Below are positions 8,208 to 16,192 of a stretch of 64,000 bases of DNA, one piece after another. Source of the DNA: Marinobacterium sp. (GTDB lineage: Bacteria > Pseudomonadota > Gammaproteobacteria > Pseudomonadales > Balneatricaceae); the NCBI GenBank assembly GCA_025800125.1, contig JAOXSF010000095.1, positions 24,937-88,936 on the forward strand, written 5' to 3'. Position 1 is the stretch's first letter, and each line of letters opens with the position of its first letter. Made by a program: the position numbers and the translations under genes. The notes under the pieces were generated by a model. The model made no database searches. It saw only the letters and a list, made by a program, of their open reading frames with translations, and had not been told where the DNA came from.

Positions 8208-9422
8208 CTACTGGTGATAATGCTTGAGAAATTGACCGATACGGGTGATTGCGTCTTCCAGCTCATCTGCACGTGGCAATGAAACAATACGGAAGTGCTG
8301 GGTATCCGGGATATTAAAGCCGGAGCCCTGTACTACCAGGACTTTCTGCTGAATCAGCAGGTCCAGGGCAAACTTCTCATCGTTATGGATCGGATACATT
8401 TCCGGGTCGAGTTTCGGGAACAGATAAAGCGCCCCCTCCGGTTTGCTACAGCTGACACCGGGTATATCGTTCAGCATTTTCCAGGCCATATCAATCTGAT
8501 CATAAAGGCGGCCGCCAGGTATAATCAGCTCGTTTATGCTCTGGTAGCCGCCCAGAGCCGTCTGTACGGCATGCTGTACCGGTACATTTGGAGACAGGCG
8601 CATATTCGCCAGCATATCCAGCCCTTCAATATAGTCGCGGGCATTGTGTTTCGGGCCGCTGAGCACCATCCAGCCAACCCTGAAACCCGCTGCACGGTAG
8701 CTTTTGGACAGGCCGTTAAACGAAATGCAGAATACATCGTCGGCAAGTGAACCCAGGGGTATATGCTGGGTACCGTTGTAAGTGATTTTGCTGTAAATCT
8801 CATCAGCAAAAACGATCAGGTTGTGCTGGCGGGCTATTTCCAGCAACCCCTCCAGAATATGCTTCGGGTAGACGGCACCGGTCGGGTTGTTCGGATTGAT
8901 AATGACGATGCCACGGGTGCGCTCGGTAATCTTGCTGCGGATGTCATCCAGGTCTGGAATCCAGCCATCTTCTTCTACGCAACGATAATGCACCGGGTTA
9001 CCACCAGACAGGCTGACAGCTGCTGTCCAGAGTGGATAGTCTGGTGCAGGAATCAGCATTTCGTCAGTGTCGTTCAGCAGTCCCTGCATCGCCATAACGA
9101 TCAGCTCTGAAACACCGTTACCCACGTATATATCTTCAATGGACACGCCTGACACGCCGGTGCGCTGGCATTCCTGCATGATCGCCTTACGGGCCGCAAA
9201 TAGTCCTTTGGAGTCACCGTAGCCCTGAGAGGCGGGCAGGTTGTAGATCACATCCTGAACAATCTCTTCCGGTGCAAACAGACCCCATGGGGCCGGGTTA
9301 CCGATATTCAGCTTGAGAATGCGGTGGCCTTCGTCTTCAAGGCGTTTTGCTTCCTGAAGAACCGGGCCTCGGATGTCGTAGCAGACGTTGATCAGCTTGT
9401 TCGACTTGCGGATAACTGGCAT
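8208..9422 (-). CDS. alaA: Alanine aminotransferase AlaA-type (class I/II PLP aminotransferase)
   Basis: A 404-residue cytosolic PLP enzyme that interconverts alanine/2-oxoglutarate and pyruvate/glutamate. Family markers are KLNIGNPAPWGLFAPEEI near the N-terminus, YGDSKGLFAARKAI, NPNNPTGAVYP, FADEIYSKITY, and the PLP lysine in SFNGLSKSYRAAGFRVGW. The match to E. coli AlaA (YfbQ) runs the full length. I use the ATG at 9422 (MPVIRKSNKL), the usual N-terminus, with AGGA about nine bases upstream; an extension to 9464 is not family sequence. It is monocistronic and divergent from msrB. Confidence 0.93.
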   Translation of the reverse strand: MPVIRKSNKLINVCYDIRGPVLQEAKRLEDEGHRILKLNIGNPAPWGLFAPEEIVQDVIYNLPASQGYGDSKGLFAARKAIMQECQRTGVSGVSIEDIYVGNGVSELIVMAMQGLLNDTDEMLIPAPDYPLWTAAVSLSGGNPVHYRCVEEDGWIPDLDDIRSKITERTRGIVIINPNNPTGAVYPKHILEGLLEIARQHNLIVFADEIYSKITYNGTQHIPLGSLADDVFCISFNGLSKSYRAAGFRVGWMVLSGPKHNARDYIEGLDMLANMRLSPNVPVQHAVQTALGGYQSINELIIPGGRLYDQIDMAWKMLNDIPGVSCSKPEGALYLFPKLDPEMYPIHNDEKFALDLLIQQKVLVVQGSGFNIPDTQHFRIVSLPRADELEDAITRIGQFLKHYHQ

Positions 9423-9718
9423 GGTTCGTGTCCTGTGGTGCGGTGCTTTTCTGGCGTACCGCACCCTGTTCTGAAAAGAAAAAGGGGCTCAATCATACGC
9501 CCTTTACATGGCGATAGGAACGGCAAGGCAATAGCTCTGTGTGCTGGCTGATTTCTGCTGCTGGTGTCTACTGGCAGGCCTTTGTTTGCTACTTCTTAGG
9601 CGCCAGCTATGCGCCAAGTGCGATGCGCTTTTCGGGTGGTTGTTTGAACCTGAAGTACTTTTCCCGGTCACACGGGGGCCGGGAATTCCCCGCTGAATCA
9701 GAAACTGCAGGAATTATC

Positions 9719-10183
9719 ATGAGCGAGCAAAAGCCTTTTACAAATACGACACAAGCATCGGGCATGGATGAAGAACATATCGAGTTGACCGAACAGCAAT
9801 GGCAGCAGAAACTGACGCCGGAGCAATACCATATCTGTCGCCAGAAAGGTACTGAACGGGCATTTTCCGGTGAGTATTATCACAATACGGCCTCTGGCAC
9901 CTATTTCTGTACCTGCTGTGGTGAGCGGTTGTTTGAGTCTGCTACTAAATATGACTCTGGTAGTGGCTGGCCAAGCTTCTTCCGACCGGCAGCCAGAGGT
10001 GTTGTCAAAGAGTATCTTGATCAGAGCCATGCAATGGTGCGTACAGAGATCACCTGTGCCCGTTGCGATGCACATCTCGGGCATGTTTTTCCAGATGGGC
10101 CTGCGCCAACAGGCTTGAGATACTGTGTTAATTCGGTGTCATTGCAGTTTGTACCGGGACAGTCTCCAGAGCTGAACAGTTGA
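9719..10183 (+). CDS. msrB: Peptide-methionine (R)-S-oxide reductase MsrB
   Basis: A 154-residue cytosolic MsrB that reduces methionine-R-sulfoxide in proteins. The zinc-binding pairs CTCCGE and CARCDAH are both present, as is the core [27 protein letters not shown] and the catalytic Cys in RYCVNSVSL, so it is a Cys enzyme rather than a selenoenzyme. The start at 9719 follows CAGGA with a 6-nt spacer; an upstream frame to 9539 is unlikely coding. The 49-nt gap to the following glycosylase gene suggests co-transcription. Confidence 0.95.
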   Translation: MSEQKPFTNTTQASGMDEEHIELTEQQWQQKLTPEQYHICRQKGTERAFSGEYYHNTASGTYFCTCCGERLFESATKYDSGSGWPSFFRPAARGVVKEYLDQSHAMVRTEITCARCDAHLGHVFPDGPAPTGLRYCVNSVSLQFVPGQSPELNS

Positions 10184-10231
10184 GCCCTGGGCACGAAGGC
10201 CTGATTCGGCAGTAAGGGAATAACAGGATTT

Positions 10232-10906
10232 ATGAAGTCGTTCAAATGGTTATATGAACATGTGCAGCAACATCAGGGGCTAACCGCACAAGAGCTTGAG
10301 TTACTGCTACCGAAGCCGCTCAGTGCTGAGCAACTGTCAGCTGTGCCTGATGACCGATTGTTTTCAGATCTGACCCGGCGCGTATTCCGGGCGGGGCTGA
10401 AGCATGCGCTGGTGGACAGTAAATGGCCTGCATTCGAACAGGCTTTTTTCGGCTTTGTGCCACAAAAAGTATGCCTGATGAGTGATGAACAGCTGGAAAA
10501 GCTGATGCAGAATAAACAGATTATCCGGCACTTCGGTAAGATCAAAGCGACCCGCCATAATGCCCTGATGGTGGCGGAGCTGTCCGAAAAACATCAGGGG
10601 TTCGGATGTTTCCTCGCAGATTGGCCAGAGGATGACATTGTCAGTCTCTGGGCACTGTTGAAAAAAGAGGGTGCACAACTGGGGGGCAGCTCGGGAGCCG
10701 CCTTTTTGCGCATGGCAGGTAAGGATACTTTTCTGTTGACAGATGATGTTGTGGCGGCATTGAAAGCGCAGGACATTATCGACAAAAAACCAACAGCAAA
10801 ACGCGATCTGCAAAAGGTTCAGGCTGTGTTCAATGAATGGCAGCAGCAGTCAGGTCGTCCGTTATGCCAGATCAGCCGCTTGCTGTCCTGCACCGTTGGC
10901 TGGTGA
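10232..10906 (+). CDS. DNA-3-methyladenine glycosylase I-like protein (Tag family, Adenine_glyco)
   Basis: A 224-residue helical protein related to Tag. The family's core segment is visible (DRLFSDLTRRVFRAGLKHALVDSKWPAFEQAFFGFVP), as is the helix-hairpin-helix region ending in LGGSSGAAFLRMAGKDTFLLTDDVV. E. coli Tag has an N-terminal Cys/His that help bind a structural zinc; this protein begins instead with MKSFKWLYEHVQQHQG and shows no such Cys. It therefore belongs to the divergent branch of the family, and its activity on 3-methyladenine is not assured. It follows msrB on the same strand. Confidence 0.75.
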   Translation: MKSFKWLYEHVQQHQGLTAQELELLLPKPLSAEQLSAVPDDRLFSDLTRRVFRAGLKHALVDSKWPAFEQAFFGFVPQKVCLMSDEQLEKLMQNKQIIRHFGKIKATRHNALMVAELSEKHQGFGCFLADWPEDDIVSLWALLKKEGAQLGGSSGAAFLRMAGKDTFLLTDDVVAALKAQDIIDKKPTAKRDLQKVQAVFNEWQQQSGRPLCQISRLLSCTVGW

Positions 10907-11014
10907 CCTGTACTGTCGGTTTTTGATCTGTATCAAGGCTATGTGTAAAACGTGATTCAGGTAGTCGGTGGGATAGCCGGGGTGGTGCTGTTTATCCCGG
11001 TGGCAGGCTATCCC

Positions 11015-11094
11015 GGGTACTGTGTTTTCTGGTTACTGTCTTTTTTGGGTACTGTCTTTTTTGGGTACTGTGTTTTTTGGGTACTGTGTTTTTT
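11015..11094. repeat. 16-bp tandem array between convergent genes
   Basis: Five head-to-tail copies of a 16-bp unit, GGGTACTGTGTTTTTT with minor variants, at 11015, 11031, 11047, 11063 and 11079. The array lies between the 3' ends of the Tag-like gene and yajG. Immediately before it, GGGATAGCC (10970-10978) and GGCTATCCC (11006-11014) form a 9-bp inverted repeat. The T-runs in every unit would make the array terminator-like for plus-strand transcripts leaving the hairpin. Confidence 0.85.
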
Positions 11095-11106
11095 GGTTGT
11101 GGCCGT

Positions 11107-11673
11107 TTAATTAAACTGGAAAAATTCCAGCAGCCGTGGGTCATTCATTGCCCTGTTCAGGTTTTCTTCTACCAGTTTGTCAATCATGGTCTGATTTTCA
11201 GCTTCAGTCGGTATATTCAGGAATTCATCGCTGCGTTGTGTATTGTATTGGCCGGTGTAACTACGCCCCCCACGTTCAACTTTGACGCGCAGCTTCATCT
11301 CCAGTTTCACAATCTGTTTTACGGCATCTACTTTGGCGATATAGGACAATTTGTCCAGCATCACAGTCAGGCGATGCCCTCCGGGCCCAAATGCGGTGAT
11401 TCCCGTCTGGCTGAGCGCTTTATGTACAGCATTGCCCAGCGCCTCTTTGCTATTGTTCAGCAGTATGGGGGCACGGTTTCCGACCAGATCAACACGATCC
11501 CCGACTACCTGGCTGGGACGTAAATCTTCCACCGTAATGGCAACCGGTGTATTGGGTAGCTGGCGCTGTATACTGACCTGCGGTTGCAGTGATAGAGTCT
11601 GAGTGGTGATGCCACTGCAGCCCGTTAGCAGGGCGACGCTGGCCAGTGCTGCAGTACAAAGCAGTTTTCGCAT
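11107..11673 (-). CDS. yajG: YajG family lipoprotein
   Basis: A 188-residue lipoprotein. The signal peptide ends in a canonical lipobox, LLTGC, with Cys19 as the lipidated residue, followed by SGITTQTLSLQPQVSIQ. The mature part has the YajG family pattern VAITVEDLRPSQVVGDR and ends LLEFFQFN. YajG-family lipoproteins are periplasm-facing and of unknown function. It lies 3 nt downstream of syd on the same strand, so the two genes are translationally close and probably one transcript. Ser at +2 of the mature protein favours outer-membrane sorting. Confidence 0.9.
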   Translation of the reverse strand: MRKLLCTAALASVALLTGCSGITTQTLSLQPQVSIQRQLPNTPVAITVEDLRPSQVVGDRVDLVGNRAPILLNNSKEALGNAVHKALSQTGITAFGPGGHRLTVMLDKLSYIAKVDAVKQIVKLEMKLRVKVERGGRSYTGQYNTQRSDEFLNIPTEAENQTMIDKLVEENLNRAMNDPRLLEFFQFN

Positions 11674-11676
11674 GGG

Positions 11677-12252
11677 TTACTCCATATCCTGAATTCGTTC
11701 TGGTTCCAGACGGTTGATAAATTCCGCCAGAGAATCTGCCAGTTGTCGAATCGGTTTTTTGCCGGGTTGTTCAAGCCAGATGGTACCGTCGCTGTTCATT
11801 ACGCTCAGAAAATAATTACCGTCTGGTTCTGTCGTGGCAAAAAACAGAGAAAGTGGTTGGCGCTGTTTACGTTTGGCCAGTGCATGCCCTATCAGATTGC
11901 CGCGTAATCGTTCCATGTCATCGCTATTCCATACCTGTAGCAGGCTCAGTTGCCCCTCTTCGCTGCGAGCGGGCAGGGGGTCGGACCAGTACCTGCTGTA
12001 AAAACTGATGACAGAGGGGTGGACGGGTTCTTCCAGTGCCTCACTCAATCTTGCGAACATATCACAGGTTTGTTGTTGACGGACTGGCCGCCACGGGCTG
12101 AGTTCGCCATCGGCGCCTTCGACAAGGCAGCAGGGGGAAGGCCACTGGCTGTCCAGTGGTACCTGTGGTGATTCTGGCTGTAATTGCTGCTGGCGCTGGA
12201 TAAACTGATCCAGTGCCTGATCTACTGGATGGGTGTGTACGGCTTCTGTCAT
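11677..12252 (-). CDS. syd: SecY-interacting protein Syd
   Basis: A 191-residue soluble protein of the Syd family, which binds SecY and is thought to monitor translocon assembly. Family features are the region around SVISFYSRYWSDPLPA, LQVWNSDDMERLRGNLIGHALAKRKQ, FFATTEPDGNYFLSVMNSDGTIWLEQPGKKP, and a C-terminal helix. E. coli Syd has 181 residues. I start at the ATG at 12252 (MTEAVHTHP); the longer frame to 12354 has no family support. The upstream ribosome binding site is weak. Confidence 0.9.
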   Translation of the reverse strand: MTEAVHTHPVDQALDQFIQRQQQLQPESPQVPLDSQWPSPCCLVEGADGELSPWRPVRQQQTCDMFARLSEALEEPVHPSVISFYSRYWSDPLPARSEEGQLSLLQVWNSDDMERLRGNLIGHALAKRKQRQPLSLFFATTEPDGNYFLSVMNSDGTIWLEQPGKKPIRQLADSLAEFINRLEPERIQDME

Positions 12253-12599
12253 AGCTCTGATAGCCTGAATCTCTGGGTGATGGCTCTGGTCATGTCGATC
12301 TGGTGATGTATCGCAGCCTCGGTTAAAACCACTTTGACGGCCAGACGAGAGCATAAAGAACTTAATCTAGCTGTTGGCTGAACAGGGTTAAAGTTACGGT
12401 GAATTAAAATTGAACACTATACGAGCGTTGGCTGGAAGATGGGGCTGGACATTTGCTACAAAAGTGCTGTGCGAAAAGTATCCGATTGATTGTATTCATA
12501 TTTTTTTAAAAAAAGTTGTCACAAATGTTTGACAAGTGAAAACGAATCCGTAAAATGCGCACCTCGTTACAGGGCAGTACAGCACTGTAACAGCGGACT
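12253..12599. other. Intergenic region carrying the tRNA promoter
   Basis: About 350 nt between syd and the tRNA operon. The only clear element is the tRNA promoter at 12529-12556. An A/T-rich stretch with a run of T then A (12500-12514) lies 15-30 nt upstream of the -35 box and could act as an UP element. I see no gene. Confidence 0.6.
12529..12556 (+). promoter_or_regulatory. Sigma-70 promoter of the tRNA Asp-Val-Asp operon
   Basis: A perfect -35 TTGACA (12529-12534) and a near-consensus -10 TAAAAT (12551-12556) are separated by 16 bp, followed by a G+C-rich GCGC discriminator. Transcription should begin near 12563, about 37 nt before the first tRNA. A GC-rich discriminator is typical of stringently controlled stable-RNA promoters. 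Confidence 0.9.
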
Positions 12600-12676
12600 G
12601 GAGCGGTAGTTCAGTTGGTTAGAATACCTGCCTGTCACGCAGGGGGTCGCGGGTTCGAGTCCCGTCCGTTCCGCCA
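12600..12676 (+). tRNA. tRNA-Asp (GTC), first copy
   Basis: A 77-nt tRNA with encoded CCA. The acceptor GGAGCGG pairs with CCGTTCC, the anticodon arm reads CTGCCT-GTC-ACGCAG, and the T-arm contains GGTTCGAGTCC. Anticodon GTC decodes GAC/GAU. Confidence 0.97.
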
Positions 12677-12721
12677 CTTCTTCGAAACGTGCCTCGAAGA
12701 TTTTAAACGGCCAGCCTTAGT

Positions 12722-12797
12722 GGGCGTATAGCTCAGTTGGGAGAGCGTCTGCCTTACAAGCAGAATGTCGGCAGTTCGAGCCTGTCTACGCCCACCA
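12722..12797 (+). tRNA. tRNA-Val (TAC)
   Basis: A 76-nt tRNA with encoded CCA. The acceptor GGGCGTA pairs with TACGCCC; the anticodon arm reads CTGCCT-TAC-AAGCAG. Anticodon TAC decodes GUA and, when modified, other valine codons. It is 45 nt after the first tRNA-Asp and 4 nt before the second. Confidence 0.97.
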
Positions 12798-12801
12798 CTA
12801 A

Positions 12802-12878
12802 GGAGCGGTAGTTCAGTTGGTTAGAATACCTGCCTGTCACGCAGGGGGTCGCGGGTTCGAGTCCCGTCCGTTCCGCCA
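12802..12878 (+). tRNA. tRNA-Asp (GTC), second identical copy
   Basis: Identical in all 77 nt to the copy at 12600-12676, with encoded CCA. The two copies bracket tRNA-Val in one transcript, a direct repeat of about 200-bp period that could recombine. Confidence 0.97.
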
Positions 12879-13069
12879 TTTATCAATTTTTAATACCCAT
12901 ATTTTACTCCTCTTGGGGTTCCAGCGATTTATCCTTTTCGTATTATACCTATCTGTTTTTAGCTGCCTGATTTATCCCTTCTTGCTGTGTCCGTGTGTTG
13001 CGCATTACTGCTTTGTTATCTGTCTGATCGCAGGCTCACCAATAGTCTGGGTATACGTGTTGTGGCTAT

Positions 13070-13093
13070 AAAAAAAGACCTGCAATGCAGGTC
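13070..13093 (-). terminator. Distal intrinsic terminator, minus strand
   Basis: On the minus strand GACCTGC-ATT-GCAGGTC forms a 7-bp stem with a 3-nt loop followed by seven T. It is a second stop about 125 nt past the aldehyde dehydrogenase gene. Confidence 0.85.
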
Positions 13094-13143
13094 GGAATGC
13101 CAGTCAGATATGAACAAATCTAACGGTGGAACAGAGGAAGAGA

Positions 13144-13178
13144 GAAAAGGCCCCGCCAGACAGTGCAACCTGACGGGG
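13144..13178 (-). terminator. Intrinsic terminator of the aldehyde dehydrogenase gene
   Basis: Minus strand CCCCGTCAG (13178-13170) pairs with CTGGCGGGG (13159-13151), a 9-bp stem with one G-T pair, followed by CCTTTT. It begins 17 nt after the stop codon. Confidence 0.88.
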
Positions 13179-13194
13179 AAGCGCGTACAGCGGT

Positions 13195-14607
13195 TTAACG
13201 GTTGATATTCAGTGTCTGTGGTACGGTGTATTCCAGCAGGCCTTCCTGACCAAACTCCACACCGAAGCCAGACATTTTGCAGCCGCCAAATGGGGCATGT
13301 GGCAGTACTTCAGCATGACCGTTGATCCAGGCGGTACCGCATTCCAGCTGCATGGCAACCTTGCGGGCCTGTTCCAGGTCGGATGACCATACGGAGCCGC
13401 CCAGGCCAACCTCGCAGGCATTGGCGCGGGCGATCGCATCGTCTACATCACTGTAGCGGATCACCGGTAGCACCGGGCCAAACTGTTCTTCATCAACGAT
13501 ACGCTGACCATCGCTGACATCAGCTACAATCGTTGGTGGGTAGAAATAACCGTTACCAGGCAGCGGTTCACCACCGCACAGTATGCGCGCACCGTTATTA
13601 CGTGCGTCTTCAACCAGCTCACTGACCAGATTAAACTGATCGTGGTTCTGTACCGGGCCAAAAGTTACGCCTTCATCCATACCGTTGCCGACTACCTGGG
13701 TACTGGCAATCGCTGACAGTTTTTCACACAGTGCATCGTACTGGCTGTCATGTACGTAGAGGCGTTTCAGGGCGGCGCAAGTCTGGCCCATATTGAGGAA
13801 AGCGGTCTGGAAAATTGCTTCGGCGATACTGTCTATATCGGCATCTGGCAGTACGATACCGGCGTCGTTGCCGCCCAGCTCCAATGTCAGACGTTTCAGG
13901 TTGCAGGCAGCGCCGCGCATGATGGTCTGGCCAGTCGGGGTGGAGCCGGTAAAGACGATCTTGCGGATCTTCTCGTGACTGGTCATACCACTGCCGATGC
14001 CGCGTTCACCTGTAATTACGTTCATAACCCCGGCGGGTACTTCGGCGTTAATGATTTCGGCCAGTAGCAAGGTGTTGAAAGGTGTCATACCGGATGGCTT
14101 GGCAACCACTGTATTACCGGTGCGCAACGCTGGCATGATATGCCATACCGCGATCATCAACGGCCAGTTCCATGGCGTAATGGAACCGACAACTCCCAGC
14201 GGCTTGCGATGCAGCTCAATACGCTTGTTCGGGCTGTCTTCCAGTACTTCCACCGGGATATCCAGTTCGGCGGTGTAGCGAGTCCAGGCAACGGCACCAC
14301 CGACTTCAGCTTGCGCCAGGAACATGGGTTTGCCCTGCTCCTGTACGATAATGCTGGCCAGTTCATCGGCACGTTTTTCAATACTGTCTGCGATACGGTG
14401 CAGGGTCTGCTTCAGCTCTGCATCCGGGGTGTGCTGCCAGTTGCGAAAGGCAGCTTCTGCGGCATCCACCGCTGCATTCAGCTGGGCGGGTGTAGCCTGA
14501 GGGCAGGCAGCAACAACATTTTCAGTTGCCGGGTTGATTACATCAAAGGTGCCCAGGGCACCGTCCACTTTTTCACCGTTGATAATCAGGCTGTAAGTCT
14601 GCTGCAT
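13195..14607 (-). CDS. NAD(P)-dependent aldehyde dehydrogenase
   Basis: A 470-residue cytosolic ALDH superfamily enzyme oxidising an aldehyde to its acid. The NAD site and catalytic residues are all visible: ITPWNWPLMIAVW, KPSGMTPFNT, FTGSTPTGQTIM, the catalytic Glu in LTLELGGNDAGIV and the nucleophile Cys in NMGQTCAALKRLYV. The Rossmann motif FTGSTPTG and ELGGND pattern resemble the AldA/gamma-aminobutyraldehyde-type branch, but the substrate cannot be fixed. AGGA seven bases before the ATG supports the start. It lies 124 nt after a porin gene on the same strand and about 9 kb from the amine dehydrogenase operon, whose aldehyde products are plausible substrates; that link is inference. Confidence 0.9.
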   Translation of the reverse strand: MQQTYSLIINGEKVDGALGTFDVINPATENVVAACPQATPAQLNAAVDAAEAAFRNWQHTPDAELKQTLHRIADSIEKRADELASIIVQEQGKPMFLAQAEVGGAVAWTRYTAELDIPVEVLEDSPNKRIELHRKPLGVVGSITPWNWPLMIAVWHIMPALRTGNTVVAKPSGMTPFNTLLLAEIINAEVPAGVMNVITGERGIGSGMTSHEKIRKIVFTGSTPTGQTIMRGAACNLKRLTLELGGNDAGIVLPDADIDSIAEAIFQTAFLNMGQTCAALKRLYVHDSQYDALCEKLSAIASTQVVGNGMDEGVTFGPVQNHDQFNLVSELVEDARNNGARILCGGEPLPGNGYFYPPTIVADVSDGQRIVDEEQFGPVLPVIRYSDVDDAIARANACEVGLGGSVWSSDLEQARKVAMQLECGTAWINGHAEVLPHAPFGGCKMSGFGVEFGQEGLLEYTVPQTLNINR

Positions 14608-14731
14608 GATTGGGTCCTTATGCTTGGTCCTTAGCTGCTTTTACATATTCATATTTATGCGTGCTCAGCTGGCACAACGCCCGGAACCTCAGGGTGTCCA
14701 AGCGTATATTGTTGTCAGCTCAGTCAGTGAC

Positions 14732-16006
14732 TCAGAATGGCACAATGGCCAGTATCTGGAAGTAAGTGTTCGTGTCGTCGTTGCCTTGATTGCTGGTTGC
14801 TGAGTCCGGGGTGTAGAAGCCCAGTAGTGGGCTGATGATCAGATGGTCATTGGCAACCCATTCAGCCCAGAGGTTGATCTCCTGGGCATCATTACTGCCG
14901 CTGCCGTTTTCGGTATTACGGAAATCAAACCAGGAAGCGCCCACTGTCAGGGTTTCAGATGGTTGTGCTTTCAGACCCAGATAGTGAATGTCAGCATCGG
15001 TACCAAAGGGGCCTGCATAGTTTGCTGCAACTTCACCCTGGAACCAGGTGCCATAGCCCCGGTTGAAGCCGAAAAAGAGTGGATCGTAGCCGGTATCGTA
15101 ACGGGTGAAGCGGTAACTAATGGAGGGTGACCCGTTGAGGTCACTAAATGTCCAGCCCGCTTCTCCATACCAGGCATTGTGCTTATCGCCGCTGCTACCT
15201 GCTTCCTGACGGACGATTTCAGTAGATAGAAACAGATTCTCAACCCCGGCGTTGCCCTGATAGCGCAGGCTGAATGTTTTCTGACCATCCCGGTTTGCAT
15301 CGCCACCATCAGCGATACCCAGCCCTTCAAGATAAAGGGCCGCGAAAGTCCCCTTTTCGTTGATATACTCGACGTTCAAACCCGCCAGTTCCATCTCGGA
15401 CTGGGCCGCGTTATCTGATTCCAGCCAGAACAGATCACCACGCAGACCGCTATCGCCGCCTGCCCGTAGCACCACGGTTTTGTCGAAGGCTTTACGGGCG
15501 GCCAGCCAGTAGGCACCGCCACGGTTCAGTTCATTGCCAAAACCTTTACCCAGGTTCAGTGAGTCACCATTGAGGATAAAGCCATCACCGATGGTCAGGT
15601 TCTGACGGCCGACGGACAGTTCTAGCTGGCTGCTGCGATAACCCAGATAAAGATCTTCAATTTCGGTTTTGCGCTCGTCACCGGTACTGGTGCCCAGGGC
15701 ATCGCCATCACCCCATGTACCGGAACTGAGTACATTCACCGCCCCGAACAGACTGCGATCTTCAGACAGAGCCTGGCTACCGGACAGGCCATATTTGGCA
15801 TAGGCCTCCGTCCAGGCGGGGCTGCGCTGTGCTGATGGACTATAACGTTCCTGGCTGCTGAAATGACCGATAATCAGTTCCAGATCAGCATTCAGTTGTA
15901 TGCTGTCATTATCAATCAGCGTGTACGCTGAGGCTGTGCCCGATGCGGCTGCAATGGCAGCTCCCAGCAGTACAGCAGATGCCTTGCGCATCAACCGGGT
16001 TGTCAT
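14732..16006 (-). CDS. Outer-membrane porin, alginate-export (AlgE-like) family
   Basis: A 424-residue beta-barrel precursor. It has a signal peptide (basic N-terminus, AVLLGAAIAAA core, cleavage about TASA|Y near residue 28), alternating amphipathic strands throughout and a C-terminal Phe (ILAIVPF) typical of outer-membrane proteins. The stretch ELSVGRQNLTIGDGFILNGD is the region characteristic of alginate-export-type porins, as is KAFDKTVVLRAGG. The start follows AAGGAG with a 7-nt spacer. Its cargo is unknown; no alginate synthesis genes are near. The downstream aldehyde dehydrogenase may be co-transcribed. Confidence 0.85.
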   Translation of the reverse strand: MTTRLMRKASAVLLGAAIAAASGTASAYTLIDNDSIQLNADLELIIGHFSSQERYSPSAQRSPAWTEAYAKYGLSGSQALSEDRSLFGAVNVLSSGTWGDGDALGTSTGDERKTEIEDLYLGYRSSQLELSVGRQNLTIGDGFILNGDSLNLGKGFGNELNRGGAYWLAARKAFDKTVVLRAGGDSGLRGDLFWLESDNAAQSEMELAGLNVEYINEKGTFAALYLEGLGIADGGDANRDGQKTFSLRYQGNAGVENLFLSTEIVRQEAGSSGDKHNAWYGEAGWTFSDLNGSPSISYRFTRYDTGYDPLFFGFNRGYGTWFQGEVAANYAGPFGTDADIHYLGLKAQPSETLTVGASWFDFRNTENGSGSNDAQEINLWAEWVANDHLIISPLLGFYTPDSATSNQGNDDTNTYFQILAIVPF

Positions 16007-16192
16007 GCCAGTTCTCCTTATGAGTCTTGTTATTATTTGAATCTGGTGGCGTTAACCTGCCCGCCTGAAGGGGGGCCCGGGCAGATTTAAGACTCACTTT
16101 AGCGAGGCGCTGCCAACAGGGTTGCTCGCCTTTGTAGAGAGTTGTTAAAAGATGTAACAGCTTGTTAACCAGAGGCTGTTCTTATGTGCAGG

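Larger units (their letters stand above)
12879..13194. other. Intergenic region downstream of the tRNA operon
   Basis: No gene seen in about 315 nt. It holds two hairpins oriented to stop minus-strand transcription leaving the aldehyde dehydrogenase gene (annotated separately). No clear intrinsic terminator for the tRNA operon is visible; the first 90 nt are T-rich without a stem. Confidence 0.6.
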
